A DNA stretch of 41,581 nucleotides from Oscillatoriales cyanobacterium USR001 (GCA_001698425.1 MBRE01000010.1:1-41581), one strand, 5' to 3'. Shown: positions 14,999-23,192, numbered from the stretch's first letter. Program-made: numbers and translations. The notes: generated by a model from the sequence alone, not told the origin.

Positions 14999-16198
14999 GT
15001 GACAAAAAAGACTCTAGCAAATTTATCGGCATCAGATTTATCCGGCAAACGGGTACTCGTGCGGGCTGACTTTAATGTGCCGCTCGACAACGGCAACATC
15101 ACAGATGATACTCGTATCCGGGCTGCTCTGCCCACGATCGAGGATTTAACTTCTAAAGGCGCTAAGGTGATTCTGTGCAGTCACTTTGGTCGTCCCAAGG
15201 GCGTGACTGAGAAACTACGCTTAACTCCTGTGGCGGTGCGTCTTTCAGAATTGCTGGGAAAAGAAGTGAAAAAGCCTAGCGACTGTATCGGTGAGGAAGT
15301 TGATGGAGTTGTGGCGGCGATGCAAAATGGCGATGTAATTTTGCTGGAAAATGTCCGCTTCTATCCAGAGGAAGAGGAGAATAATGATGAATTTGCGAAG
15401 AAATTAGCTTCTGTTGCGGATTTGTACGTCAATGATGCTTTTGGTACGGCTCACCGGGCCCATGCTTCTACGGAGGGTGTGACTAAATATCTGAGTCCTT
15501 CGGTGGCAGGAAAGTTGATTGAGAAAGAGTTGGAATACTTGCAAGGCGCGATCGAAAATCCTCAACGTCCTTTGGCTGCTATTATCGGCGGTTCTAAGGT
15601 TTCGAGCAAGATTGGCGTAATAGAAAAGCTGCTAGAAAAGTGTGACAAGTTGATCTTAGGCGGCGGCATGGTTTTCACTTTTTATAAGGCTCGCGGTTTG
15701 AGCGTTGGTAAGTCTTTGGTGGAAGATGACAAGCTGGAATTAGCGAAGTCTTTGGAAGCTAAGGCAAAGGAACGCGGTGTTACTTTCTTGTTGCCTACGG
15801 ATGTCGTAGTTGCTGATAAGTTTGCGGCTGATGCTAATACTCAAATTGTTAGTGTCGAGGCGATTCCTGATGGTTGGATGGGTTTAGATATTGGCCCTGA
15901 TTCTGTCAAGACTTTCCAAGATGCTTTAGCCGATTGCAAAACGGTAATCTGGAACGGACCGATGGGTGTGTTTGAGATGGAAAAGTTTGCTGTGGGTACG
16001 GAAGGAATTGCACGCACTCTGGCTGGTTTAACTAAGACTGGTACTAGCACAATTATCGGCGGCGGCGATTCAGTTGCGGCGGTAGAACAGTTGAATTTGG
16101 GAGCAGAAATGAGCCATATTTCAACGGGTGGTGGTGCAAGTTTGGAGTTGCTAGAAGGTAAGGAATTACCGGGAATTGCGGCTTTAGACGAAGCTTAA
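14999..16198 (+). CDS. pgk: Phosphoglycerate kinase
   Basis: This 399-residue enzyme transfers phosphate between 1,3-bisphosphoglycerate and ADP, and works in the reverse direction in the Calvin cycle. Motifs: '[12 protein letters not shown]' near the N-terminus, 'SHFGRPKG' binding 3-phosphoglycerate, '[10 protein letters not shown]' in the hinge and '[11 protein letters not shown]' at the nucleotide site. Length is normal for bacterial Pgk. Translation starts at the GTG at 14999, set by the long ribosome-binding site. A hairpin just past the stop may end transcription. It is divergent from the stress protein and followed in the same direction by a restriction-like gene. Confidence 0.98.
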   Translation: MTKKTLANLSASDLSGKRVLVRADFNVPLDNGNITDDTRIRAALPTIEDLTSKGAKVILCSHFGRPKGVTEKLRLTPVAVRLSELLGKEVKKPSDCIGEEVDGVVAAMQNGDVILLENVRFYPEEEENNDEFAKKLASVADLYVNDAFGTAHRAHASTEGVTKYLSPSVAGKLIEKELEYLQGAIENPQRPLAAIIGGSKVSSKIGVIEKLLEKCDKLILGGGMVFTFYKARGLSVGKSLVEDDKLELAKSLEAKAKERGVTFLLPTDVVVADKFAADANTQIVSVEAIPDGWMGLDIGPDSVKTFQDALADCKTVIWNGPMGVFEMEKFAVGTEGIARTLAGLTKTGTSTIIGGGDSVAAVEQLNLGAEMSHISTGGGASLELLEGKELPGIAALDEA

Positions 16199-16209
16199 TT
16201 TTGAGTTTG

Positions 16210-16228
16210 GGGCGGGTTTTGTCCGCCC
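16210..16228 (+). terminator. Candidate terminator hairpin after pgk
   Basis: GGGCGG at 16210-16215 pairs with CCGCCC at 16223-16228 across a 7-base loop. The following bases are only modestly T-rich, so termination strength is uncertain. Confidence 0.55.
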
Positions 16229-16272
16229 TACTTTACACTTGAGCCTAAAATTTTGTCAGGAGAAATATCAAA

Positions 16273-16917
16273 ATGGTTCAGTCTATTGCGGCCAAGGATG
16301 TGACTCTACGGGAATTAAAGCAAAATTTTGGCATTCAAATCGTTCAAGATGCTACTTTTTTTCCTGAGTGGTTGGATGGGCTTGAGGCTTTGAATGAGGA
16401 AGAGCAACATTTATTAGATCGGGTGAAGGCTAATTTTTTAGAATTGATGGATGATCCCCCAATGCTAGAAAATACGGTGAAGATGGTGGTACTTGCGCCC
16501 TTGTTAGATTTAGCTGGTTTTTATCATAAACCGTTTAGGATTGAAACAGAAACGGGTGTGGCTTTAGAAATGGAGGATGAAGGAACGATTATTCGGGGGC
16601 GGATTGATGTTTTGGTGTTAAAAAATCGGCTTTGGTTGTTGGTAATTGAATCAAAACGGAGTGATTTTGCGGTGACACGCGCAATTCCTCAAGCTTTGGC
16701 TTATATGTTGGGTAATGAGGAAACTGTGCTACCAACCTTTGGCATGATTACCAATGGTAATGAGTTTTTATTTTTAAAGGTATTGGAACATAAATTGGAA
16801 CATAAATATGCTAATTCACGGCTGTTTTCTTTGGTAAATCCTGATAATGAGCTTTATAGTGTATTACAGGTATTAAAACGTTTGGGAACGGAGGCGATCG
16901 CGTTCAGTGAGACATAG
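16273..16917 (+). CDS. Solitary PD-(D/E)XK restriction-endonuclease-like protein
   Basis: The 214-residue protein resembles the N-terminal nuclease portion of type I restriction subunit R as found in stand-alone cyanobacterial proteins. A PD-(D/E)XK core is visible: E66, D112 in GRIDVLV and E126-S-K128 in VIESKRSD. There is no helicase, methylase or specificity subunit nearby, so it is not part of a complete restriction system. Its target is unknown. The start is the ATG at 16273 after GGAG at 16259-16262, 10 bases upstream. The next gene, a damaged Uma2, is of the same broad nuclease fold. A short hairpin (GCAACC/GGTTGC) at 16943-16960 follows the stop. Confidence 0.75.
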   Translation: MVQSIAAKDVTLRELKQNFGIQIVQDATFFPEWLDGLEALNEEEQHLLDRVKANFLELMDDPPMLENTVKMVVLAPLLDLAGFYHKPFRIETETGVALEMEDEGTIIRGRIDVLVLKNRLWLLVIESKRSDFAVTRAIPQALAYMLGNEETVLPTFGMITNGNEFLFLKVLEHKLEHKYANSRLFSLVNPDNELYSVLQVLKRLGTEAIAFSET

Positions 16918-16942
16918 GAATATTATGGACGCTAAAATTAGA

Positions 16943-16960
16943 GCAACCACAGAGGGTTGC
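16943..16960 (+). terminator. Weak candidate terminator hairpin
   Basis: GCAACC at 16943-16948 pairs with GGTTGC at 16955-16960 across 6 bases, 26 bases past the stop of the restriction-like gene. There is no following T-run. Confidence 0.35.
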
Positions 16961-17024
16961 CCCCAGGATTGCTATATATGCGATCGCAACTTCAAAACCC
17001 TCGTCTAAAATTGGTTTAAATACT

Positions 17025-17543
17025 TTGCTATACTTCCCTCGCCATGTACATAGATTTGCCCCGGAAGAGAATTTACGCTTAAGTTATGTAATTTGGCAAG
17101 AAAAAGTCAATCCTTTGGTAGCAGTGGAATTACTTTCACCGGGAACAGAAGATGAAGATTTAGGAGTTACAGAATCAGAAGTAGGGAAACCACCGACGAA
17201 GTGGCAAGTTTATGAACAGATTTTGCAGATTCCCTATTATTTGGTTTTTAGTCGCTCTAGCGATCGCCTCCGAGTCTTTAGCTTAAATAGAAATCGTTAC
17301 CGAGAACAACTTTTAAGTACATCTCGATTTTGGATACCAGAATTAGAATTAGGCCTGGGACTTTGGTTTGGTTCCTATCAAGGTTGTCACCGATTGTGGT
17401 TACGTTGGTATGATACTAATGTCGATAAATTATATCATTTCCGTTTGATTCGGAATTGTATCATTATAATTTTTGTAGGGGCGGGTTCGCCGAGATATTT
17501 GATCAGTATTGACAAATCCTATAAACCCGCCCCGGCCAGATAA
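17025..17543 (+). pseudogene. Truncated Uma2 family gene
   Basis: The frame has good family sequence in the middle: 'EENLRLSYVIWQEKVNPLVAVELLSPG' through 'YYLVFSRSSDRLRVFSL' and 'WIPELELGLGLWFGSYQGCHRLWLRWYDTN'. Relatives carry roughly 100 more residues at the N-terminus, including the first catalytic acidic residues; upstream the same frame reads on but shows no such sequence and no good start beyond the TTG at 17025. At the C-terminus the family sequence stops after WYDTN, where relatives continue into a charged coiled coil; here the frame runs into an IR-bounded repeat from 17478. Both ends therefore look lost, and the gene is probably inactive. An alternative is a frameshifted, still recent relic. 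Confidence 0.7.
17478..17533. repeat. Palindromic element with GGGGCGGGTT ends
   Basis: GGGGCGGGTT at 17478-17487 is the exact inverse of AACCCGCCCC at 17524-17533. It forms the last codons of the truncated Uma2 frame, so insertion of the element may have replaced the original end. Confidence 0.75.
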
Positions 17544-17599
17544 TTCCGATACCACCGGATTTGATATTATTGGTATAAACAGAGGTGAGGAATTGAGCT

Positions 17600-18181
17600 A
17601 TGACTTTATCTAATTTAGTTGTGAAAATACCTTCAAGTTTTCAAATGACTGACGATCAATTTTTTAATTTATGTCAATTTAATCGGGATTTACGGATTGA
17701 AAGGACTAAAACAGGAGATGTGATTATTATGCCGCCCACTGGTTCGGAAACAGGAAATCGCAATGGTGATATGTTTTTTCAGGTAACGCTTTGGGCGAAG
17801 AAAGATAAAACTGGTATTACTTTTGATTCTAGCACAGGATTTACCTTTGCTTCGGGGCAAACTCTGTCGCCAGATGTTTCTTGGATTAAGTTAGAAAGAT
17901 GGAATGCTTTATCGCCTGAAGAAAAGGAGAAGTTTGCCCCGATTTGTCCAGATTTTGTGATTGAATTAAGGTCGCCTAGCGATAGTTTAAAATCTCTCAA
18001 GGAAAAGATGCAGGAGTATATTGAAGAAGGAGTAAAATTGGGTTTATTGATTGACAGAAAACCTCGTCAAGTTTATATTTACCGTCCTGGTGTTCCAGAG
18101 GAGTGTTTAGATAATCCGGCAACTGTTAGCGGTGAACCTATTTTGCCAGGATTTGTGTTAGACTTGACTGAGATTTGGTAA
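17600..18181 (+). CDS. Uma2 family (DUF820) PD-(D/E)XK protein
   Basis: A complete 193-residue Uma2 protein of the widespread type with the usual ends ('MTDDQFFNLCQFNRDLRIER' near the N-terminus, 'GFVLDLTEIW' at the C-terminus). The putative active site is intact: D92 in SPDVSW, E122 in PDFVIELRSPSD, and lysine 134 or 136 in 'LKEKMQEYIEEG'. The family's biochemical role is not known. The start is the ATG at 17600; AGGTGAGG at 17582-17589 is the likely ribosome-binding site. The next gene starts 23 bases past the stop, so the two are probably co-transcribed. Confidence 0.88.
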   Translation: MTLSNLVVKIPSSFQMTDDQFFNLCQFNRDLRIERTKTGDVIIMPPTGSETGNRNGDMFFQVTLWAKKDKTGITFDSSTGFTFASGQTLSPDVSWIKLERWNALSPEEKEKFAPICPDFVIELRSPSDSLKSLKEKMQEYIEEGVKLGLLIDRKPRQVYIYRPGVPEECLDNPATVSGEPILPGFVLDLTEIW

Positions 18182-18204
18182 TTTATTTTAAGGTTATCCC
18201 AATT

Positions 18205-18927
18205 ATGCAGTTTAAAACTTTGGCGCTTGTAGCAATTTTATCCCCTGTTTGGTTGGTGAGTTCCGTTCGGGCAGAAAATCCAGCCCATGTAAGACAGTTA
18301 CTGGAAACTAAGCAGTGTCCTGGTTGCGATCTGAGGAATGCTAATCTGTTTAAGGCTAATCTGTTTGGGGCAGATTTAATGGGCGCGGATTTAAGTGGAG
18401 CAAATCTCTATGAGGCTAAGTTGATGGAGGCTGATTTGAGGGATGCTAATTTATCTAATGCTAACTTATTTAATGCGGATCTAAATGCGGCTAATTTAGT
18501 TCGTGCTGATTTGCGAGGTGCAGATTTATCTTATGCTTTTTTGGGGCGGGCAAATTTAACGAGGGCTAGTCTCCAAAATGCTAAACTTTATACAGCTAAT
18601 TTGAGCGAAACTTCTCTGTTTGAAGCCAATTTGTCGAATACGGATTTAGGCAGGGCTTCTTTGTTTAGAGTGAATCTTGAAAGGGCTAATTTAAGTGGCG
18701 CTAATTTGACTTATGCTGATTTACGCGATACTAATTTGAAGAATGCAGATTTGTCTCAAGCTATTCTTCCTGAAACGCAGTTGAGCGGGACTAATATAGA
18801 TTTGTCTTTGCGTGAGAAGACTGATTTAAGTAAGTCAAATTTGCGCGAGACACGGTTCGGTAATTTTCCCTGTGTCTTGCAATCGGTGTTATATTGTGTG
18901 AATGAGTCAAAGCCTTTTAATGATTGA
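18205..18927 (+). CDS. Secreted pentapeptide-repeat protein
   Basis: About 240 residues: an N-terminal signal peptide (MQFKTLALVAIL to SSVRA) followed by a CPGCDLRNANL entry motif and about 30 A(D/N)LxX pentapeptides, which fold as a right-handed quadrilateral beta helix. The CxxCDL entry before the repeats is common in cyanobacterial exported pentapeptide proteins. The tail (FGNFPCVLQSVLYCVNES) has two cysteines that could form a disulfide in the periplasm. I chose the ATG at 18205 because the signal peptide begins there; an upstream TTG at 18175 would add ten residues overlapping the Uma2 stop. Function is unknown. Confidence 0.87.
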   Translation: MQFKTLALVAILSPVWLVSSVRAENPAHVRQLLETKQCPGCDLRNANLFKANLFGADLMGADLSGANLYEAKLMEADLRDANLSNANLFNADLNAANLVRADLRGADLSYAFLGRANLTRASLQNAKLYTANLSETSLFEANLSNTDLGRASLFRVNLERANLSGANLTYADLRDTNLKNADLSQAILPETQLSGTNIDLSLREKTDLSKSNLRETRFGNFPCVLQSVLYCVNESKPFND

Positions 18928-18960
18928 TTGCTGCTTGAATAATTAGTCCCGTAAGGGTTT

Positions 18961-18985
18961 GGGGCAGGCACGGGGGCACTGCCCC
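18961..18985 (+). terminator. GC-rich hairpin downstream of the pentapeptide gene
   Basis: GGGGCAG and CTGCCCC form a 7-base-pair stem around 11 bases, without a U-run. It belongs to a repeat type common between cyanobacterial genes, so a terminator role is only possible. Confidence 0.35.
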
Positions 18986-19063
18986 TACAGGAAATCTCCT
19001 TTTGATCTGAGAATGAAACAGTCTTGCCTCTGAGCCTGGGTTTTGCGATTATGGGGAAAGGGC

Positions 19064-19093
19064 TTGACAAGGGAGATGTTTTGGGTTTACTAT
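19064..19093 (+). promoter_or_regulatory. Predicted sigma-70 promoter of the CRISPR array
   Basis: TTGACA at 19064-19069 and TACTAT at 19088-19093 are separated by 18 bases. Transcription would start near 19100 and run rightward through about 200 leader bases into the array. The -10 box directly abuts the 14-base palindrome at 19094-19145. Confidence 0.55.
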
Positions 19094-19145
19094 GATTTTC
19101 GTGAACCGAAGCGAGGGCGATTTCTTCGGGAGGTTCACGAAAATC
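19094..19145. promoter_or_regulatory. Operator-like inverted repeat in the CRISPR leader
   Basis: GATTTTCGTGAACC at 19094-19107 is the exact inverse of GGTTCACGAAAATC at 19132-19145, with 24 bases between. A third half-site, GAGGTTCACGAAAA, lies at 19241-19254, 43 bases before the first repeat. The palindrome covers the predicted transcription start, where a repressor would act. Confidence 0.6.
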
Positions 19146-19297
19146 GCTAGAACCTTGATAATAGAATAGTTTACAAAGTTGAGGTCGGCTATTTATTGCA
19201 ATTTACTCGCAATAAGAGAGCCTGAAATGAAGGTGTTTTTGAGGTTCACGAAAACTGGCTTCAGGATGCCTTGTCTGTCTGGGTTTCAGCCGGCGGA

Positions 19298-19914
19298 CTT
19301 TCAACTAACAGAATCCCGGCAACGGGACTGAAACCAATTGCATGGCTAACCGGTTCGTCTAAACTACCATCTTTCAACTAACAGAATCCCGGCAACGGGA
19401 CTGAAACTGAAGCCAAGCGACTAATCGACTTAGCCCAAGAGGCTTTCAACTAACAGAATCCCGGCAACGGGACTGAAACATTAAGTTTGAGGATGAAATG
19501 AGATTGCAACTTGAGCTTTCAACTAACAGAATCCCGGCAACGGGACTGAAACCTATAGAACTTACAAACTTACCAATCGATTAATATGGGCTTTCAACTA
19601 ACAGAATCCCGGCAACGGGACTGAAACACGATTGCAGATCAGAGTTGAACACCCGCGTCACGCAAGAGCTTTCAACTAACAGAATCCCGGCAACGGGACT
19701 GAAACACCTGTACGAAAGATCCAAGCCCTGCGACCACCTACTTTCAACTAACAGAATCCCGGCAACGGGACTGAAACTCATCATGCTTAATTATCTGATG
19801 AACTGAAACAAACTTTCAACTAACAGAATCCCGGCAACGGGACTGAAACTTCAATTTGTCGAAATCCCCATTTTATCCTCTGTCTTTCAACTTTCAACTA
19901 ACAGAATCCCGGCA
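19298..19914 (+). CRISPR. CRISPR array, 8 full 37-base repeats plus one truncated, 8 spacers
   Basis: Full repeats start at 19298, 19371, 19443, 19516, 19591, 19669, 19741 and 19813; each is 37 bases, begins CTTTCAAC, ends ACTGAAAC and carries a TCCCG-gcaa-CGGGA hairpin with a GNRA-type loop. The eight are identical as read. Spacers are 36, 35, 36, 38, 41, 35, 35 and 41 bases and unlike each other. A final repeat at 19891-19914 keeps only its first 24 bases. The broken repeat marks the trailer end, so the leader is on the left and crRNAs are read rightward with an ACTGAAAC 5' handle. The repeat is very like, from memory, the subtype I-D repeat of Synechocystis CRISPR1. No cas gene is in the window, so it depends on Cas proteins encoded elsewhere, or is an orphan. 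Confidence 0.97.
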
Positions 19915-19995
19915 TAGGAACGTTAACTAAGGACATTTGAGGCTTTATAATATATATCCGACTACTTACAATTAAATTAAAAATGGAGTAAACCT

Positions 19996-20580
19996 ATGAT
20001 GATTGCTCAAACTGAGATAAAAAACTACACTGCTGAAGAATACTTAGAAATTGAAATTGCCTCAGAAAACCGGAATGAATACTTCAATGGAGAAATTATA
20101 CCGATGACTGGTGGAACACCTAACCACAATGACATTTCTGGAAACCTCTATATTTCCCTTAAACTAGCTCTCAAAGGGAAAGAATACCGAACTTTTCATT
20201 TGGATCAACGACTTTGGATTCCAACAGTTAGTATCTATACTTACCCTGATGTTATGGTGCTATCCAAACCGATAGAAATGCAAACTGGACGCAAAGATAC
20301 AGTTATAAATCCTTGTTTTATTGCGGAAGTTTTATCTAAGTCTACTCAAAACTACGATCGCAGCGAAAAATTTTCCTACTATCGCACTATTCCCACATTT
20401 CAAGAATATCTCATCATCGCTCAAGATCGGATTCATGTCGAACATTATGTAAAAACCAATATCAATCAATGGATTTTCTCAGAATATGACGATCCAAATA
20501 TTACTCTATCTTTTAGCGTCTTTGAGTTTCAAATCAAAATTGCTGACCTCTATGAAAACATTGAATTTACTGCCAATTAA
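19996..20580 (+). CDS. Uma2 family (DUF820) PD-(D/E)XK protein
   Basis: A 194-residue complete Uma2 protein. It opens with the standard 'YTAEEYLEIE...ENRNEYFNGEIIPMTGG' segment. Likely active-site residues are D85 (YPDVMV), E111 (FIAEVLSKST) and K125 (SEKFSYYR). The C-terminus matches the family (FEFQIKIADLYENI). GGAG ten bases before the double ATG supports the start at 19996. It is the first gene after the CRISPR array and is not a Cas protein; it belongs to the cyanobacterial Uma2 expansion. Uma2 proteins have no agreed role. Confidence 0.88.
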   Translation: MMIAQTEIKNYTAEEYLEIEIASENRNEYFNGEIIPMTGGTPNHNDISGNLYISLKLALKGKEYRTFHLDQRLWIPTVSIYTYPDVMVLSKPIEMQTGRKDTVINPCFIAEVLSKSTQNYDRSEKFSYYRTIPTFQEYLIIAQDRIHVEHYVKTNINQWIFSEYDDPNITLSFSVFEFQIKIADLYENIEFTAN

Positions 20581-20614
20581 GAATGTCTGATTACCAATTA
20601 CGATCGCGGATTTT

Positions 20615-20722
20615 ACGGATTACACGGATTACACGGATTACACCGATGACCATTTAATCCGTGAAATCAGAGAAATCCGCCTAATCTGTGTATCCCAATT
20701 ACCAATTACCAATTACCAATTA
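20615..20722. repeat. Nonamer (ACACGGATT) and heptamer (ACCAATT) tandem repeats
   Basis: ACACGGATT units make up 20615-20662, echoed in inverted form at about 20657-20690 (AATCCGTG...AATCTGTG). ACCAATT units follow at 20694-20722. Together they fill the gap between two convergent genes. Confidence 0.85.
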
Positions 20723-21385
20723 CTATTCTACTAAGTTATTTTCCATCGCAAAACGTACAAGTTCAGCCCGATTAGTGCGATCGCTCTTTCTTAACAAACT
20801 GGTGACATACTTTTCCACAGTTCGATGACTCAAATGCAAACGTTCGCCAATTGAAGCATTAGAAAGTCCATCTGTCAATAATTGCAATACATCTTTTTCT
20901 CGCTGAGTTAAATTCAAAGACTTTTCTATAATTCCATCTCCATCTTTCCCTTTTTCCCTTTCTCCTCTCTCCGCTTCTCCCTCTCTCCCTTGTTCTCCTG
21001 CGCGGACAATTAAAGCATAACGTTCCAGCAAAGAGCGAATTACAGCCCCAAGTTCTGCTAATTCAAAAGGCTTAGATAAATAATTATCACACCCTAATTG
21101 ATAACCCCGAATCCGCTCTTCGGTACTAATACGTTCCGTCAAAAAAATCACTGGTAAAAGACGGAAAGCGGGCCGCAGTCGCACTCGCCGCACAAATTCA
21201 TAGCCGTCCATTTCCGGCATATTAATATCAGAAACAATCAGGTGAGGCTGATATTCTTCAACTAAAGCTAAAGCTTGTTTCCCATTTTCGGCAGTAATTA
21301 CCGAATAGCCATTAATTTCTAAGTAATCGCCAATTGATAAGCGTATTCCAAAATCATCATCAGCAATCAGAACCGTCAGAGGCAT
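20723..21385 (-). CDS. ycf29: NarL/LuxR-type response regulator, Ycf29-like
   Basis: A 220-residue two-component regulator. The receiver domain (1-120) has D10-D11, the phosphoacceptor D53 (VSDINMPEMDGYEF), T83 and K105 (SKPFE). The LuxR-type helix-turn-helix (about 157-215) has 'LTQREKDVLQLLTDGLSNASIGERLHLS' and 'RTVEKYV'. The overall sequence is like Ycf29, a regulator conserved in cyanobacteria and red algal plastids (from memory). The linker at 129-150 is a low-complexity Glu/Gly/Arg/Lys run encoded by purine-rich DNA resembling the heptamer repeats found upstream of the gene, so a tandem repeat may have entered or expanded in the linker. No histidine kinase is adjacent. The symbol rests on resemblance. 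Confidence 0.85.
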   Translation of the reverse strand: MPLTVLIADDDFGIRLSIGDYLEINGYSVITAENGKQALALVEEYQPHLIVSDINMPEMDGYEFVRRVRLRPAFRLLPVIFLTERISTEERIRGYQLGCDNYLSKPFELAELGAVIRSLLERYALIVRAGEQGREGEAERGEREKGKDGDGIIEKSLNLTQREKDVLQLLTDGLSNASIGERLHLSHRTVEKYVTSLLRKSDRTNRAELVRFAMENNLVE

Positions 21386-21387
21386 AG

Positions 21388-21441
21388 GAAGGAAGAAGGA
21401 AGAAGGAAGAGGGAAGAAGGAAGAAGGAAGAGGGAAGAGGG
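21388..21441. repeat. GGAAGAA heptamer tandem repeat
   Basis: About seven GGAAGAA/GGAAGAG units lie immediately upstream of the response regulator gene. Confidence 0.9.
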
Positions 21442-21473
21442 AAATGGAGTTTTAAAATTATAAAAATTGAGGT

Positions 21474-21576
21474 GGGGCGAAGTATTCGGGAGATAAATTT
21501 TGGCGATTTTTGGTTTGTAGTAAGCGCTTTAGCGCTCTTTGCGCTTACTACGAACTTTGTGTTTGAATGCTTCGCC
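21474..21576. repeat. Composite palindromic element, nested hairpins
   Basis: The ends are GGGGCGAAGTATTC at 21474 and GAATGCTTCGCC at 21565-21576 (one mismatch when inverted). Inside lies a perfect 11-base palindrome, GTAGTAAGCGC at 21517-21527 against 21541-21551. It combines two families seen separately at 4943-5013 and 9707-9750. It lies between the pgi stop and the response regulator and may terminate pgi. Confidence 0.8.
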
Positions 21577-21599
21577 TTCCCAGGATTTGAAAATACGAT

Positions 21600-23192
21600 C
21601 TAGCCTTTTTGATAGCTGATAGTTATACTTCCAGGTTGAGCTAAATTACCTTGGAAAACTACGCCGCGATCGTTTGCTGCTAAATGTCGGAGAATCTTGT
21701 AAACAATTTCAATTTTGTCATAAACTCCTGCTTTTTGGGTTAATGCTGTCAAAGATAAAGGTTGACCTTCTTCTTGAAGCACTGCTAAGATTCGCAACTG
21801 CAAATCTAACACTCCAGCTGCTGCTTTTTTCCCTGCTTCCACCCCTGGCTGGTGATAGGCATTAATATTAACTAAAGAACCGTAAAAACTGACTGCTCTT
21901 TCATAGAGAGCAATTAACGCTCCGACAGTTCTAGCATTGACTTGGGGAATAGTTACAGTAATTGAATCGCGGTGATTTTCCCAAAGTGCTTCTCTAGTTC
22001 CCTGTAAGAAACCGGAGAGATAATCGCCAGAAGTAATTCCAGGATCGATTTCTGGGGAAACACCTTGCCTGTCTGCTAAAACTTCAATAAAAGTGGCAAA
22101 GAAATTGGGAACTCCTTCGCGTAATTGCTGCACGTAAGCGTGTTGGTCGGTGGAGCCTTTATTGCCATAGACGGCTATGCCTTGATGAACAATATTGCCA
22201 TCTAAATCTTTTTCTTTTCCTAAAGATTCCATGACTAATTGTTGTAAATAGCGGGAAAACAAGAGTAAAGAATCTTTGTAAGGCAAAACCACCATATCTT
22301 TTTCTCCGCGTCCGTTGCCGGCAAAATACCAACTCATTGCTAAAAGTGCGGCGGGATTGGTTTTAATGTCTGTGACTCTGGTAGCATCGTCCATTTCGCG
22401 GGCTCCTGCCAGCATAGCGCGGATGTCTATGCCTTGAAGGGCGGCGGGTAATAGGCCTACGGCTGATAATTCCGAAGTGCGTCCTCCCACCCAGTCGGCC
22501 ATCGGGAAAATGGCTAACCAGTTTTCTGATTTGGCTAATTGATATAGTTTGCTACGATGACCGGTAACAGCGATCGCGTGTTTGGAGAAATCGAGTTTTT
22601 GGGCGGCAAAAGCTTGTTGAACTTCAATCATGCCATTGCGGGGTTCCGGCGTGCCTCCCGACTTAGAAATGGTAATGACAAGGGTACTAGCTAAACGGTC
22701 TTTTAACTTATTTAGCAGGCGATCGATACCTGATGGATCGCTATTGTCGATAAAATGAATAGCTAAAGGAGGAAAATCTGGTGCGATCGCCTCCGCCACA
22801 AATTCTGGACCCAAGGCCGAACCACCAATGCCGATCGAAATAATATCCGTAAATTTAGGGGCAAAAGGGGGCTTAATGTCTCTGTTGTTAACTTTTTCGA
22901 CAAAAGTTTCAATTTGTGTCAAAGTCTCAACAATTTCTTGTTTAAGTTCTGATGAGGGGGCTAAATCAGGGTTTCGCAGCCAATAGTGGCCCACCATGCG
23001 GTTTTCATCAGGGTTGGCGATCGCCCCCGACTCCAAAGCTGCCATATCCTGAAAAGCCTTGTGAAACTTAGGTTTCATTCCCTCAAAAAAATTCTCATCG
23101 AAACTCATGCGGCTGACATCAAGGTAAAATCCCAGTCCTGAGTGATAATAGAGCCAATCTTGGTAGCGTTGCCAGAGTGCTGTGGCATCCAT
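21600..23192 (-). CDS. pgi: Glucose-6-phosphate isomerase
   Basis: The enzyme interconverts glucose-6-phosphate and fructose-6-phosphate. The product is 530 residues from the ATG at 23192, normal for cyanobacterial Pgi. Family signatures: '[12 protein letters not shown]' (phosphate and active-site loop), '[12 protein letters not shown]' and the conserved '[18 protein letters not shown]' with catalytic residues. A TTG 27 bases upstream would add nine residues, but the Pgi family starts [13 protein letters not shown] and a GAGG ribosome-binding site sits 11 bases before this ATG. The gene is divergent from the large GH2-like gene, with about 87 bases shared between their starts. Confidence 0.97.
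   Translation of the reverse strand: MDATALWQRYQDWLYYHSGLGFYLDVSRMSFDENFFEGMKPKFHKAFQDMAALESGAIANPDENRMVGHYWLRNPDLAPSSELKQEIVETLTQIETFVEKVNNRDIKPPFAPKFTDIISIGIGGSALGPEFVAEAIAPDFPPLAIHFIDNSDPSGIDRLLNKLKDRLASTLVITISKSGGTPEPRNGMIEVQQAFAAQKLDFSKHAIAVTGHRSKLYQLAKSENWLAIFPMADWVGGRTSELSAVGLLPAALQGIDIRAMLAGAREMDDATRVTDIKTNPAALLAMSWYFAGNGRGEKDMVVLPYKDSLLLFSRYLQQLVMESLGKEKDLDGNIVHQGIAVYGNKGSTDQHAYVQQLREGVPNFFATFIEVLADRQGVSPEIDPGITSGDYLSGFLQGTREALWENHRDSITVTIPQVNARTVGALIALYERAVSFYGSLVNINAYHQPGVEAGKKAAAGVLDLQLRILAVLQEEGQPLSLTALTQKAGVYDKIEIVYKILRHLAANDRGVVFQGNLAQPGSITISYQKG

Larger units (their letters stand above)
18928..19297. other. Intergenic region and CRISPR leader
   Basis: No gene is seen in these 370 bases. 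The first part holds a palindrome (GGGGCAG at 18961-18967, CTGCCCC at 18979-18985) that could end the pentapeptide transcript. From about 19060 the sequence is AT-rich and contains a promoter, a perfect 14-base inverted repeat and another copy of one arm near the array. Its position on the side of the array opposite the broken repeat makes it the likely leader. Confidence 0.65.

Noticed and set aside
19581..19784. 67-codon frame on the minus strand within the CRISPR array
   Set aside because: It is formed by the 37-base repeats, with the same peptide recurring.
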